Shown here: positions 24,136 to 30,873 of the stretch, piece by piece
Layout of the letters: every line of letters begins with the position of its first letter
Numbering within the stretch: position 1 is the first letter of the stretch
Notes under the pieces: generated by a model
Seen by the model: only the letters and a program-made list of their open reading frames with translations
The model's database searches: none
What the model was told of the DNA's origin: nothing
Origin: a virus
DNA length: 35,319 bases
Direction: 5' to 3' (one strand)
IMG/VR virus record: IMGVR_UViG_3300038701_001387
Coordinates: 1-35,319 of that record
Position numbers and translations under genes: made by a program

Positions 24136-24569
24136 CACTCTCCTCCTAATGCTTTGCGGATTATGAGGTCTAATCTCTCAAATTCTTCACGATCATAATC
24201 ATTCTCAAAATCTTCAACGAACTCTTGCAGATCGTTGTATGCCTCAAGCGCCTCGCTGTTATCTTTAGGTTGTGAGAGGTAGCCTTGTTGTGCGAGGTGT
24301 GCTAATGCGAAAAGCAACATTTGTGGTTTATGCTCTTGATCTAAACGCATGTGAGCTTCTGATATTTCAGTGTACAAATTCTCAGCATCACCACTTTCAG
24401 CGGCACGGGTGTTCATTGTCTTGCAGATAAGTTCCGCTCTATCTTCGCAGTCAATTTCTTGAACCAGATATTTTCCAGTATTAGCGTCCAGTATTTCAAA
24501 ATGGCTATGCTCTCCGTTACAGGCGAAACGCTCCACAACTATCCAATCACACGGCTTTAATTTAGTCAT
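24135..24569 (-). CDS. Hypothetical phage protein (144 aa)
   Basis: An acidic, soluble protein opening MTKLKPCDWIVVERFACNGE. The N-terminal half is beta-rich (HFEILDANTGKYLVQEIDCE); the C-terminal half is helical and acidic (QEFVEDFENDYDREEFERLD). Function not recognised. ATG 24569 has GGGAGGCG at a workable distance; the ATG directly before it is too close. Confidence 0.55.
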   Translation of the reverse strand: MTKLKPCDWIVVERFACNGEHSHFEILDANTGKYLVQEIDCEDRAELICKTMNTRAAESGDAENLYTEISEAHMRLDQEHKPQMLLFALAHLAQQGYLSQPKDNSEALEAYNDLQEFVEDFENDYDREEFERLDLIIRKALGGE

Positions 24570-24783
24570 CATCGCCTCCCAGTTCTGAATATTTCTTAGG
24601 TGGTGTTACGTGATCTTCTATCATTGCGTCAGGCGCATATTCCCTTACGAGATCAATGGATACTTCACACGCATGCTTATTGTTCAGCAGTGGGGACTGC
24701 ATGATGGTTTGACCGTTCTTAATAGTTAGAACGAAATAGAACTTCCCATCCTTAGTTTTTCTAATGTAGAACTTAGGTTTCAT
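24562..24783 (-). CDS. YegP/DUF1508-like small protein
   Basis: The 73-aa protein starts MKPKFYIRKTKDGKFYFVLT at ATG 24783 behind GGGAGGAATA, and continues IKNGQTIMQSPLLNNKHACE. This single repeat resembles the DUF1508 (YegP) beta-beta-beta-alpha unit, whose role is unknown. A longer upstream extension lacks a ribosome site. It begins at the stop of a 33-aa membrane peptide. Confidence 0.6.
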   Translation of the reverse strand: MKPKFYIRKTKDGKFYFVLTIKNGQTIMQSPLLNNKHACEVSIDLVREYAPDAMIEDHVTPPKKYSELGGDDD

Positions 24784-24884
24784 TATTCCTCCCACCAATT
24801 CATAATAGGAGCTTGTTGCCACACCTTAAAAAGGGTAAGGCCAACCGCACCTAATATTATAAAGATCAATAGTAAATAACTCAT
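24783..24884 (-). CDS. 33-aa single-pass membrane peptide
   Basis: A short gene with a good ribosome site (AGAGGTGAAGAA). The product MSYLLLIFIILGAVGLTLFK plus a tryptophan-rich end is one membrane helix. The start overlaps the upstream stop (ATGA) and its stop overlaps the next start (TAATG), so it fits the operon exactly. Function unknown. Confidence 0.55.
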   Translation of the reverse strand: MSYLLLIFIILGAVGLTLFKVWQQAPIMNWWEE

Positions 24885-25009
24885 TTCTTCACCTCTAGCT
24901 TGACCACTTTAAGTTCAGGGCCGTTTGAGTATCCTTCTTGCTCACTTGCTCTCTTCATTAGTTCCGATGCGGCTAGGCGCAAAGAGTCTGCGTATTCTTG
25001 TCTAGTCAT
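24881..25009 (-). CDS. Small hypothetical protein (42 aa)
   Basis: A short helical, charged product, MTRQEYADSLRLAASELMKR then EQEGYSNGPELKVVKLEVKK. ATG 25009 follows AGGGGTAAGCT, and the gene fills the space between the repeat-protein gene and the 33-aa membrane gene with ATGA overlap. No known domain. Confidence 0.5.
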   Translation of the reverse strand: MTRQEYADSLRLAASELMKRASEQEGYSNGPELKVVKLEVKK

Positions 25010-25012
25010 AGC

Positions 25013-26242
25013 TTACCCCTTAAAAAACTTTTTGAATTGATCGTGTCCATACTGGCCTTCCGTTAAGGCGATGATCTCTTTAATCGTGTATTTATCCTTT
25101 ACCTTCTCTTGGTTTTCGATAAATGCTTTGACACCGTACTCACACGCCCCTGTAATAACTCGGTACATTTCGATAAGCTCTGGCACTGTATGTTTGCTGT
25201 TAAGTTTTAGCCCTTCATATTCACTTTTATCTCTATCTCCAATTTTGTAGATCAGATTTTCTCGGGCTTTTTTAATTGTGCTTCCGTGCGCTGATTTACC
25301 ATTGTCAGTTACGAGGTAAACAATGTCGCCCTCATCATTTTTAAGCTTTCTTACATTGCCTCGTGTCGATAAAACTCTATGGAATAGCCCATCGGTATAA
25401 TCGACCTCAACCCACTCACCACCTTCAACGATGTACCAACAGTCTGGTTTTAATAGTTTACCGTCCACAATGTCAGCTTTGCCACCAACAGGAATTAACT
25501 TATCGTCTTTTCTTGCGTATTCAGATGCCATGAGTAAATTACCCATGTCACCCTTTACGGCGGCACGATAACCTAATGCTGAACAAGCGCTGTAGTCACC
25601 AGAGCTTGCGGCTGTACTGGAGTTACCAGAGCTAGCCGCTTTACTGTAGTAACCAGAGCTTGCGGCTTTACTGTAGTTACCAGAGCTTACGGCTGTACTG
25701 GAGTCACCAGAGCTAGCGGCTGTACTGTAGTAACCAGAGCTTGCGGCTGTACTGGAGTTACCAGAGCTTGCGGCTTTACTGTAGTCACCAGAGCTTGCGG
25801 CTGTACTGTAGTCACCAGAGCTTACGGCTGTACTGTAGTCACCAGAGCTTGCGGCTTTACTGTAGTCACCAGAGCTTACGGCTGTACTGGAGTTACCAGA
25901 GCTAGCCGCTTTACTGTAGTCACCAGAGCTAGCGGCTGTACTGTAGTAACCAGAGCTTGCGGCTTTACTGGAGTTACCAGAGCTAGCCGCTTTACTGTAG
26001 TAACCAGAGCTTGCGGCTTTACTGTAGTTACCAGAGCTTACGGCTGTACTGGAGTCACCAGAGCTAGCGGCTGTACTGTAGTAACCAGAGCTTGCGGCTG
26101 TACTGTAGTCACCAGAGCTTGCGGCTGTACTGGAGTAACCAGAGCTTTTGTGTTCTTTTTCGGTTTGTTTATAGAATTCGTTAAAGTCAGTTGTAGCTAA
26201 CTTAATTAAATCTTTTATGTCTTGTGTGAATATATCAGTCAT
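25013..26242 (-). CDS. Nonapeptide-repeat protein (409 aa)
   Basis: The product (MTDIFTQDIKDLIKLATTDF start, ATG 26242 behind AAGGAAAAGAAA) has a 30-residue helical head, then 20 full and one degenerate copies of a nine-residue repeat SSG[YDN][YS]S[TK]A[AV], then a globular part of about 180 residues (CWYIVEGGEWVEVDYTDG, and HTVPELIEMYRVITGACEYG). The repeat resembles YadA-head or other beta-solenoid coils, one turn per nine or eighteen residues. The C-terminal part resembles uncharacterised domains of phage early proteins. No signal peptide, so probably cytoplasmic. The function is unknown. Confidence 0.75.
   Translation of the reverse strand: MTDIFTQDIKDLIKLATTDFNEFYKQTEKEHKSSGYSSTAASSGDYSTAASSGYYSTAASSGDSSTAVSSGNYSKAASSGYYSKAASSGNSSKAASSGYYSTAASSGDYSKAASSGNSSTAVSSGDYSKAASSGDYSTAVSSGDYSTAASSGDYSKAASSGNSSTAASSGYYSTAASSGDSSTAVSSGNYSKAASSGYYSKAASSGNSSTAASSGDYSACSALGYRAAVKGDMGNLLMASEYARKDDKLIPVGGKADIVDGKLLKPDCWYIVEGGEWVEVDYTDGLFHRVLSTRGNVRKLKNDEGDIVYLVTDNGKSAHGSTIKKARENLIYKIGDRDKSEYEGLKLNSKHTVPELIEMYRVITGACEYGVKAFIENQEKVKDKYTIKEIIALTEGQYGHDQFKKFFKG
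25580..26146 (-). repeat. 27-bp tandem repeat array, about 21 copies
   Basis: The array encodes SSG[YDN][YS]S[TK]A[AV]. Copies differ at a few fixed sites. Units 3-7 (YYSTAA, DSSTAV, NYSKAA, YYSKAA, NSS-AA) recur as units 16-20, a higher-order duplication. Such an array is prone to slippage and copy-number change. Confidence 0.93.
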
Positions 26243-26531
26243 TTTCTTTTCCTTGCCTTGCGTACCCGCCAATATCATCCCAATGGTCTTTGTGCTTTGG
26301 GTTGCCGTTCACGATGCGGCTAACTTTTACCAAGATCATTTCTAGAGATTCTCTTTGTGGAGGCGATATTTGCCCCCATTTTTCACCTTGGCGAATAGTT
26401 TTTTTAAGCTTCTGCGCCATAGCCGATTGAAAGCCAAAATCACCGTGTGTTGATTGACGAGATTCTAAAATATTTCCAACCTCGTCTGGCTTGCTTTCTC
26501 GTATTAGTTTTCCCGTCATTGGATCGTGCAT
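26235..26531 (-). CDS. DUF6378-like phage protein
   Basis: The 98-aa protein begins MHDPMTGKLIRESKPDEVGN and contains ILESRQSTHGDFGFQSAMAQ, RESLEMILVKVSRIVNGNP and DHWDDIGGYARQG. This arrangement (THGDF, then KxxRIxxG, then DxxGYA) is typical of small phage proteins grouped as DUF6378 and resembles a MazG-like helical fold. Nucleotide hydrolysis is possible but not shown. It overlaps the repeat-protein start by 8 nt. Confidence 0.65.
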   Translation of the reverse strand: MHDPMTGKLIRESKPDEVGNILESRQSTHGDFGFQSAMAQKLKKTIRQGEKWGQISPPQRESLEMILVKVSRIVNGNPKHKDHWDDIGGYARQGKEND

Positions 26532-26552
26532 CTTAATTCCCTTTAAAAGTGA

Positions 26553-26629
26553 ATGAGCCGTATATCACAGCCTTGTGGCTCATCCGATTATTGAGGTAGT
26601 TCGGGCATTGAACTATACTGTGACCTCAA
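26553..26629 (-). other. Two adjacent stem-loops in a 124-bp gap of the left operon
   Basis: ATGAGCC (26553-26559) pairs with GGCTCAT (26577-26583). Next to it TTGAGGT (26591-26597) pairs with ACCTCAA (26623-26629), and inside that TAGTTC (26597-26602) pairs with GAACTA (26610-26615). No T-run follows on either strand. Candidate regulatory RNA structure, antitermination site or origin element. The gap holds no gene. Confidence 0.5.
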
Positions 26630-26655
26630 ATCCCTCTATTTATTGCCCTTTAGTC

Positions 26656-27090
26656 TTACCCATTCTTCCACTCTAAAAACTGCGCCTGTAGTCGCTTAAA
26701 CTTCTTGCCTGCATCCGTACCTTCGATAAGTTCGGAACATGATTGAATGCCGCAATAGTGTTTAATCATTTCTTCCGTTGTATAATCGTTACTGTAATTC
26801 TTTGCTGACGCTAAAAACCCCCTGGCTATCTCATCTTTTGCCATCATTTTTGCTTGCCCTGCGTATGATTTACGGTCAGGAACTTTTGGTGTTTCATCAT
26901 CGTTTAGGGGAACTATGACGCACATATAACGTTGACCCATTTGATCTCTAATCAATTCCATTGGTAGGTCGTCTGGTTGTATTGTCAGTGTTACCTTAGA
27001 TGCACCAGACTGTAGTTGTGAGAACCCGTCCTTCTTGGCTTCAAACTTGTAACAAACATCTTTTGCAACCTCTGCTTCAAACTCCCCCAT
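26656..27090 (-). CDS. Hypothetical protein of the recombination cluster (144 aa)
   Basis: The product starts MGEFEAEVAKDVCYKFEAKK behind GGAGGTTTTACA. It has a beta-rich front part (ASKVTLTIQPDDLPMELIRD, YMCVIVPLNDDE) and a helical C-terminal part (TTEEMIKHYCGIQSCSELIE). Related sequences occur in phage recombination or replication modules. It lies directly downstream of HNH/DUF968-like, SSB and Rad52-like genes and overlaps the first by 14 nt. No catalytic motif is clear. Confidence 0.6.
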   Translation of the reverse strand: MGEFEAEVAKDVCYKFEAKKDGFSQLQSGASKVTLTIQPDDLPMELIRDQMGQRYMCVIVPLNDDETPKVPDRKSYAGQAKMMAKDEIARGFLASAKNYSNDYTTEEMIKHYCGIQSCSELIEGTDAGKKFKRLQAQFLEWKNG

Positions 27091-27394
27091 TGTAAAACCT
27101 CCATGCTTTAATCTTCATTTCTTCTAACGGCTTGCCGTACAAACTCTTTGCTAATTCTGTAGCGTGCCAAACACCCTTGTATTGTTCGTGAAAGCTAACT
27201 TCTCCCATGTTGTGCTGTTTTCTGTGACAGCTCTGGCACATGGGTATGGTGTAACAATCGCTAGGCTTCAAACCCATTCCCCCGTCGGTTGAGTAACGAA
27301 TGTGGCAGGCCTCAACATTACCCTCACACTCGTTACTCATATAAAGGCAGGGTAGTTGCCTAATATTTTCTAGATGTTTGTTATCTCTAATCAT
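27077..27394 (-). CDS. DUF968/HNH-like zinc-binding nuclease
   Basis: The 105-aa protein carries CLYMSNECEGNVEACHIRYS (about 16-35), GGMGLKPSDCYTIPMCQSCH (about 38-57) and RKQHNMGEVSFHEQY. The paired Cys and His residues (CxxC near 53-56, H57, H61) and the GG-G-KP-D segment are those of DUF968/YbcO-type HNH nucleases, which act on DNA in phage recombination. Neighbours are SSB and Rad52-like genes. Start and stop overlap adjoining genes. Confidence 0.7.
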   Translation of the reverse strand: MIRDNKHLENIRQLPCLYMSNECEGNVEACHIRYSTDGGMGLKPSDCYTIPMCQSCHRKQHNMGEVSFHEQYKGVWHATELAKSLYGKPLEEMKIKAWRFYNGGV

Positions 27395-27852
27395 CAGAAT
27401 GGTATTTCATCTTCGAGTTGTGATGGTGTTTGGTTGCTTGCCATGTCATGAAGACCTGCTTCACTAACACCATCTTGATTAGCTGGCGTTTGCTGATTAT
27501 TTTCTCTACTATCCAACATTTTGATTTCACCGCGATAGGGACGTAAGACAATCTCAGTCGTATATTTCTTCTGACCGTCTTGCTCCCATGAGCGAGTTTC
27601 TAGCTGCCCTTCGATATAAATCTTTGAACCTTTTTGAAGGTAGTTTTCACAGACATTCATTAAGCCTTGGTTGAATACAACAACGCGGTGCCATTCTGTT
27701 TTTGATTGACGCTCACCTGTTTCTTTATTCTTCCAGCTTTCAGATGTTGCGATAGATAGATTGCATACCTTATCGCCTGATTGCATTGTTCGGACATCTG
27801 GCGCATCGCCTAGATTCCCAATCAACGTTACTTTATTTACTGATCCTGACAT
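27394..27852 (-). CDS. ssb: Single-stranded DNA-binding protein
   Basis: The 152-aa protein has a full OB-fold: VNKVTLIGNLGDAPDVRTMQ, VCNLSIATSESWKNKETGER, TEWHRVVVFNQ, YLQKGSKIYIEGQLETRSWE (about 5-108). A flexible linker follows and the conserved acidic tip DEIPF. It coats single-stranded DNA and recruits repair and replication partners through the tip. It is set beside the Rad52-family annealing gene, the usual pairing in phage recombination modules. Confidence 0.93.
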   Translation of the reverse strand: MSGSVNKVTLIGNLGDAPDVRTMQSGDKVCNLSIATSESWKNKETGERQSKTEWHRVVVFNQGLMNVCENYLQKGSKIYIEGQLETRSWEQDGQKKYTTEIVLRPYRGEIKMLDSRENNQQTPANQDGVSEAGLHDMASNQTPSQLEDEIPF

Positions 27853-27854
27853 GT

Positions 27855-28217
27855 TTAGTTTCCTTTCGCTTTAAACATTATTGTGTACCCACCGTTATCC
27901 ATCACGACGCCCTTAACAGGGGTATCTAATTTCATAGCGGCGTTTATTTTTGATTTATCGATCTCTTTCTTTACCTTCATGAACTCTTCAGGAATGAGTG
28001 ACGCATCTTTGATGATTGGCTTTGGTGAAACCTTTCTGATGTGAATACCCAAGTCGTCGTAACAGACACCTTCTTCAAAATGTTCGTGAATGATTTTTGC
28101 TTTAACGTCTTCCTTCATCGCTTCGTGCGTTTTGATAACGGAGTCTATTTCACGCTTTTTCTCTTTTAGTTTGAAGATAACGTCTTCAATATCTATGTAC
28201 TCTTGCCCTAAGCTCAT
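27855..28217 (-). CDS. Gp157-like protein of the recombination module
   Basis: The 120-aa protein has an N-terminal helical half (IEDVIFKLKEKKREIDSVIK) and a C-terminal half KPIIKDASLIPEEFMKVKKE, KSKINAAMKLDTPVKGVVMD. The IPEEFxKVKKExDKxKINxAMK region is typical of the Siphovirus Gp157-like family, which is often beside SSB and annealing genes. The exact role is unknown. It overlaps the upstream gene as ATGA. Confidence 0.7.
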   Translation of the reverse strand: MSLGQEYIDIEDVIFKLKEKKREIDSVIKTHEAMKEDVKAKIIHEHFEEGVCYDDLGIHIRKVSPKPIIKDASLIPEEFMKVKKEIDKSKINAAMKLDTPVKGVVMDNGGYTIMFKAKGN

Positions 28218-28939
28218 TGCGCCATTCCTTGAATTGGTTCTCTAAGAAGTTTTTCAGCGTTTTGGGCTATGCTTGATTGGCGCTCTTTTTCTTTAAGCTT
28301 GTCTTGAATAACTTTACCGATTGTTCTTTGTTGCTCTTCGGTCATTCTTGAGCGTTGAGCTATAGCTTTTTCTCTAGCGGCATCAAGCTTTGCTTTGCTT
28401 GTTGCTTCTTCTATTTCTTGTTTAAGTCCCAGAAATTCCTCACCAGTAAATGGGGTGTTTTTTTCAACTGGCTTAGTTTTAGGTTTAGCGCCCCTTACAA
28501 TATCCCAAGGATTAGCTGTAAATTTACTAAAACGCTGCTTGCCGCTTTTGTCTGTGTAAGTTTCACAAGGAACCCACGGCGTTTTTACGTCGTATAGGTA
28601 TCTTCCAATACCCCACAAAACAGCGGCTCTTTTCATTGCATCACTGATGGCGCCTTTTTCGGCCTCTACTTGTGTATCTCCAGCACCGTTTGCTTTCCAG
28701 ATCCATTCACCGCCTATTTTAATTCCAATCTCTGCGATTGTTTTGCTTTCGGCTTGTGAGTATCTAACTTGCCAATTGGCAGGGCCACAAACATCGTCTA
28801 AACGCTCCATAACGTCACGCGCGTCGATGTAAGCTAGAGCTAGTGCTTTATCTCCAGCTTTAGTTAGGGTTTGCGCTCTCCAACTGACAATCGATTCAGG
28901 AAAAGGTTCTTTTAATTTATCTAGTTCTATCTCTGACAT
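28214..28939 (-). CDS. Rad52/Rad22-family single-strand annealing protein
   Basis: The 241-aa protein has the phage Rad52-type core: ALAYIDARDVMERLDDVCGP (about 33-52), NWQVRYSQ, GEWIWKANGAGDTQVEAEKG (about 77-96) and SDAMKRAAVLWGIGRYLYDV (about 98-117). Charged helical C-terminal part. Such proteins form rings that anneal complementary single strands during phage recombination. It partners with SSB, Gp157-like and HNH proteins encoded next to it. ATG 28939 follows TAGGAGGTTAAA. Confidence 0.88.
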   Translation of the reverse strand: MSEIELDKLKEPFPESIVSWRAQTLTKAGDKALALAYIDARDVMERLDDVCGPANWQVRYSQAESKTIAEIGIKIGGEWIWKANGAGDTQVEAEKGAISDAMKRAAVLWGIGRYLYDVKTPWVPCETYTDKSGKQRFSKFTANPWDIVRGAKPKTKPVEKNTPFTGEEFLGLKQEIEEATSKAKLDAAREKAIAQRSRMTEEQQRTIGKVIQDKLKEKERQSSIAQNAEKLLREPIQGMAQ

Positions 28940-28940
28940 T

Positions 28941-29330
28941 TTAACCTCCTATGATTGCGTAGAAACCAAGCGCTATGCCTGTTACTCCAATTGCTAATGC
29001 ACAAAAACTAATGAATTGTTCGACTGATTTTCTTCTGATTGCTTTACGTCTACTTCCTTTGCGACTTTTATAAGCAAGGCCGAAAGGTGATCTATTTGCA
29101 GTTGCTGGGATGCTAATGTCTGCTCCAGCTTGTACACTTGATCCTGTAAACTCTGTTTTTCTATCGCTTCTTGTATCACTGTTAGGTCGTATACTTTTAT
29201 TTTGTTGTTCCCTGACATAGCGTTCCCTTTCTAGCTGTGCTGTTGTTTTTGCTTTGATTGATTGATAGCCACCTCGCGGATAAGGCCGCGTCATTTTAGG
29301 GGCGTCTGTTATTCCTGTGATGTTAATCAT
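28941..29330 (-). CDS. Hypothetical protein with C-terminal membrane helix (129 aa)
   Basis: The protein starts MINITGITDAPKMTRPYPRG at ATG 29330 behind AAAGGGGGAGTC. It is basic and low in structure up to about residue 100 (RKGSRRKAIRRKS) and then has one membrane helix (FISFCALAIGVTGIALGFYA, about 106-125). The same DNA encodes a 74-aa coiled-coil protein in another frame (28994-29218). Either or both may be real. The function is unknown. Confidence 0.5.
   Translation of the reverse strand: MINITGITDAPKMTRPYPRGGYQSIKAKTTAQLERERYVREQQNKSIRPNSDTRSDRKTEFTGSSVQAGADISIPATANRSPFGLAYKSRKGSRRKAIRRKSVEQFISFCALAIGVTGIALGFYAIIGG
28994..29218 (-). CDS. Nested coiled-coil protein (74 aa)
   Basis: The frame starts at ATG 29218 behind AAAGGGAACGCT, a good ribosome site. 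The product is soluble and forms a heptad-like helix (AIEKQSLQDQVYKLEQTLAS, QQLQIDHLSALLIKVAKEVD, about 18-57). It lies fully inside the 129-aa gene in a different frame. The regular coiled coil and its own ribosome site make it a candidate true gene. Confidence 0.45.
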   Translation of the reverse strand: MSGNNKIKVYDLTVIQEAIEKQSLQDQVYKLEQTLASQQLQIDHLSALLIKVAKEVDVKQSEENQSNNSLVFVH

Positions 29331-29680
29331 GACTCCCCCTTTGCTTTTGCGATTGCCTTATGCGCCTTATCCCATGCGTCAAAATATATTGGGTGAGGTT
29401 CTTTATATTCACGCTCCCAATTTTGGTAAACAATAACCTCTTCCAAAGCCTCAAGCAGTTCTTTATTTATGTCTTTAAGCTTGTCGCGTTCTGCCGCGGT
29501 TTCAGGCGCGGCGGCTATGAGGTAAGCGTTGGCTTCTTCCTCTCCTGGATATTGTGGATGTGCATCAACTAAACATACTGGAATTCTTCTGTGGTACTTT
29601 GTCCTGTCGTCAGCTGATATTTTAATTGGCTTCCCCATATGAGGAGCGTAAAGCCAAGGCCCTCGTGTATGCTGCCCCAT
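29327..29680 (-). CDS. Hypothetical phage protein, ANAYLIAAAPE type (117 aa)
   Basis: The product opens MGQHTRGPWLYAPHMGKPIK and contains EEEANAYLIAAAPETAAERD (about 47-66), followed by a helix EALEEVIVYQNWEREY. The GPW...ANAxLIAAAPE...LLEALE pattern is frequent in small accessory proteins of temperate phages. No function is established. It overlaps the genes on both sides by 1-4 nt. Confidence 0.65.
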   Translation of the reverse strand: MGQHTRGPWLYAPHMGKPIKISADDRTKYHRRIPVCLVDAHPQYPGEEEANAYLIAAAPETAAERDKLKDINKELLEALEEVIVYQNWEREYKEPHPIYFDAWDKAHKAIAKAKGES

Positions 29681-29991
29681 TACTTCCTCACAAACTCGAC
29701 GATGTTGTCGTTCTCTGGTTGTTGCATGGCACGCACGCCTAATATCTCAATAACCTCCTTGCAGAAGCTAGGTGAGGTTAGGTCAGATGCTCTGATGTGA
29801 AGTGGCTCACGCTGTTGTGCGACCTCCATATCAAGCTCTTGCGTCACTTCGTTGATGATTTCTAAAGCGGCGCGAACTTCTTTTGCTTTGTTCTTGTGTC
29901 CGTTTGACTCAAGCAAGTTTAAAAACTCAGTTGTCCAAACATTCATTTGTCCGCCATAGTTGGCTAAATTAATTAATCCAGTTTTGTTCAT
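29680..29991 (-). CDS. Hypothetical early protein (103 aa)
   Basis: The product starts MNKTGLINLANYGGQMNVWT and is helical (VRAALEIINEVTQELDMEVA, about 39-58), ending QQPENDNIVEFVRK. No known domain. It is the second gene after the PL-type promoter and its stop overlaps the next start. Confidence 0.55.
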   Translation of the reverse strand: MNKTGLINLANYGGQMNVWTTEFLNLLESNGHKNKAKEVRAALEIINEVTQELDMEVAQQREPLHIRASDLTSPSFCKEVIEILGVRAMQQPENDNIVEFVRK

Positions 29992-29993
29992 GA

Positions 29994-30215
29994 TTACCTT
30001 CCCATTGCTGTTTGCATTTCATTCCAGATAACAGGCCAAGTGATTTCCTCAGCCTCTTGCATGGTTAGGCCAAGTGCTTTGTAAGCACCGTGCCAATCCA
30101 CTTTGTTAACAAGTTCATGATTGCGGGCGTGGTTTGAACCGAAGTTGTTTTCGTTCAAATCGTGTTGCGTGCGAATTGCCGCTAGCTCTGTGATTTGTTG
30201 ATTTGTAAGTTTCAT
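29994..30215 (-). CDS. First gene of the left early operon (73 aa, unknown)
   Basis: ATG 30215 (MKLTNQQITELAAIRTQHDL) lies about 35 bp after the operator-promoter at 30250-30298, with AAGGG upstream; a TTG two codons earlier is possible. The product contains WHGAYKALGLTMQEAEEITW and is soluble and acidic. No domain recognised. Its position corresponds to early regulators such as lambda N, but similarity to N is not seen. Confidence 0.55.
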   Translation of the reverse strand: MKLTNQQITELAAIRTQHDLNENNFGSNHARNHELVNKVDWHGAYKALGLTMQEAEEITWPVIWNEMQTAMGR

Positions 30216-30249
30216 GTTCAATGCCCTTGTTCATGTTGTTAAGAGCATA

Positions 30250-30298
30250 TTCACAAATTGTGAACATAAAGTCAATAAAAATATTTACAAAATGTGAA
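30250..30298 (-). promoter_or_regulatory. OL/PL: left operator pair and promoter
   Basis: TTCACAAATTGTGAA (30250-30264, perfect palindrome) and TTTACAAAATGTGAA (30284-30298, two changes) are 34 bp apart. Between them, on the minus strand, TTGACT (30275-30270) is a -35 box reading left into 30215. The -10 box is not obvious (GAATAT at 17 bp). The same set occurs at 33332-33380. Confidence 0.82.
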
Positions 30299-30345
30299 CT
30301 TTTTCCTTCCCACCAGCAAAACCGCGCGTTATAATGGGTGTATAA

Positions 30346-30364
30346 AGAGGGGTTTTTACCCTCT
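30346..30364. other. Perfect 6-bp stem-loop
   Basis: AGAGGG and CCCTCT pair around GTTTTTA. A TATAAT box (30330-30335) with TTCCCA 17 bp upstream could start a plus-strand transcript through it. No long T-run follows. A small RNA or regulatory stem is possible. Confidence 0.35.
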
Positions 30365-30434
30365 AAAACTAAAAAATAGCGAAAAACTACTATTACTAGT
30401 AATTAAGAATGATCCAGAGTATCAGCTTATTAAT

Positions 30435-30465
30435 AAAAAAGAGCCGCCCTGTTGTGGGGCGACCC
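30435..30465 (-). terminator. Rho-independent terminator of the immunity-region transcript
   Basis: On the minus strand GGGTCGCCC pairs with GGGCGGCTC (two wobbles), followed by TTTTTT (30440-30435). It ends leftward transcription from the repressor side after the 50-aa HTH gene and keeps it out of the PL operon. Confidence 0.82.
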
Positions 30466-30515
30466 TAGATAATTTAAACTACTATTTAGAAATTGATTCT
30501 ATAATAGTATGAGTG

Positions 30516-30668
30516 TTAACCGTAGTGGCCTTGTTTCACTTCAGAAACGCGACCTTGGTTAACGTTTGCGAGAGCCGCGATTTGGTGTTGGAAGTAAAGT
30601 CCAGTGTTCAGCAAAAACTTTATTTCCTTCACCTTATCCGCTGTCATACGCTCAGATTTCTTCATCAT
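30516..30668 (-). CDS. Small HTH protein (50 aa), Cro-like candidate
   Basis: This short gene (ATG 30668 or 30665, AGAGG upstream) encodes MMKKSERMTADKVKEIKFLL then NTGLYFQHQIAALANVNQGR and VSEVKQGHYG. The segment from about 27-45 (QHQIAALANVNQGRVSEVKQG) fits a helix-turn-helix like those in small phage regulators and HNH homing enzymes. It lies alone between a structured non-coding stretch and the terminator. It may be an antirepressor or co-regulator; this is inference. Confidence 0.6.
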   Translation of the reverse strand: MMKKSERMTADKVKEIKFLLNTGLYFQHQIAALANVNQGRVSEVKQGHYG

Positions 30669-30694
30669 TAAGATAAATCCTCTTTCATTGTGGA

Positions 30695-30773
30695 GGGCTA
30701 ACGTTTAACGATTTAGTGATTGTCGCTAACTGATTTTACAATTCACGACAAGTGATTGAAGGTGTGTTAGCCC
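30695..30773. other. Nested inverted repeat in a 205-bp non-coding gap
   Basis: GGGCTAAC (30695-30702) pairs with GTTAGCCC (30766-30773); inside, TTGTCG (30720-30725) pairs with CGACAA (30746-30751). AGTGATTG also occurs twice (30715, 30751). The rest of the gap up to 30873 has GGCGG/CCGCC and GTGGG/CCCAC short stems but no gene. Candidate regulatory RNA or operator cluster for the HTH gene. Confidence 0.45.
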
Positions 30774-30873
30774 ATGACACCTACTATTATTAGTGTTACC
30801 CGATTCGCTACTAGAGTCGAGTCATGTTCATGTTTAGTTCTTTTGTATTACAGTGGCGGTGCCGCCGTGGGGG

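Noticed and set aside
25580-26146. CRISPR array
   Set aside because: The 27-bp units are contiguous, without spacers, and encode an open nonapeptide repeat.
30330-30465. A definite small RNA from the TATAAT box at 30330
   Set aside because: The box and a stem are present, but the only good terminator there works on the opposite strand, so a discrete plus-strand RNA is not supported.
30294-30512. 72-aa plus-strand frame between OL and the HTH gene
   Set aside because: Starts inside an operator, crosses a stem-loop and the terminator, and has no ribosome site.
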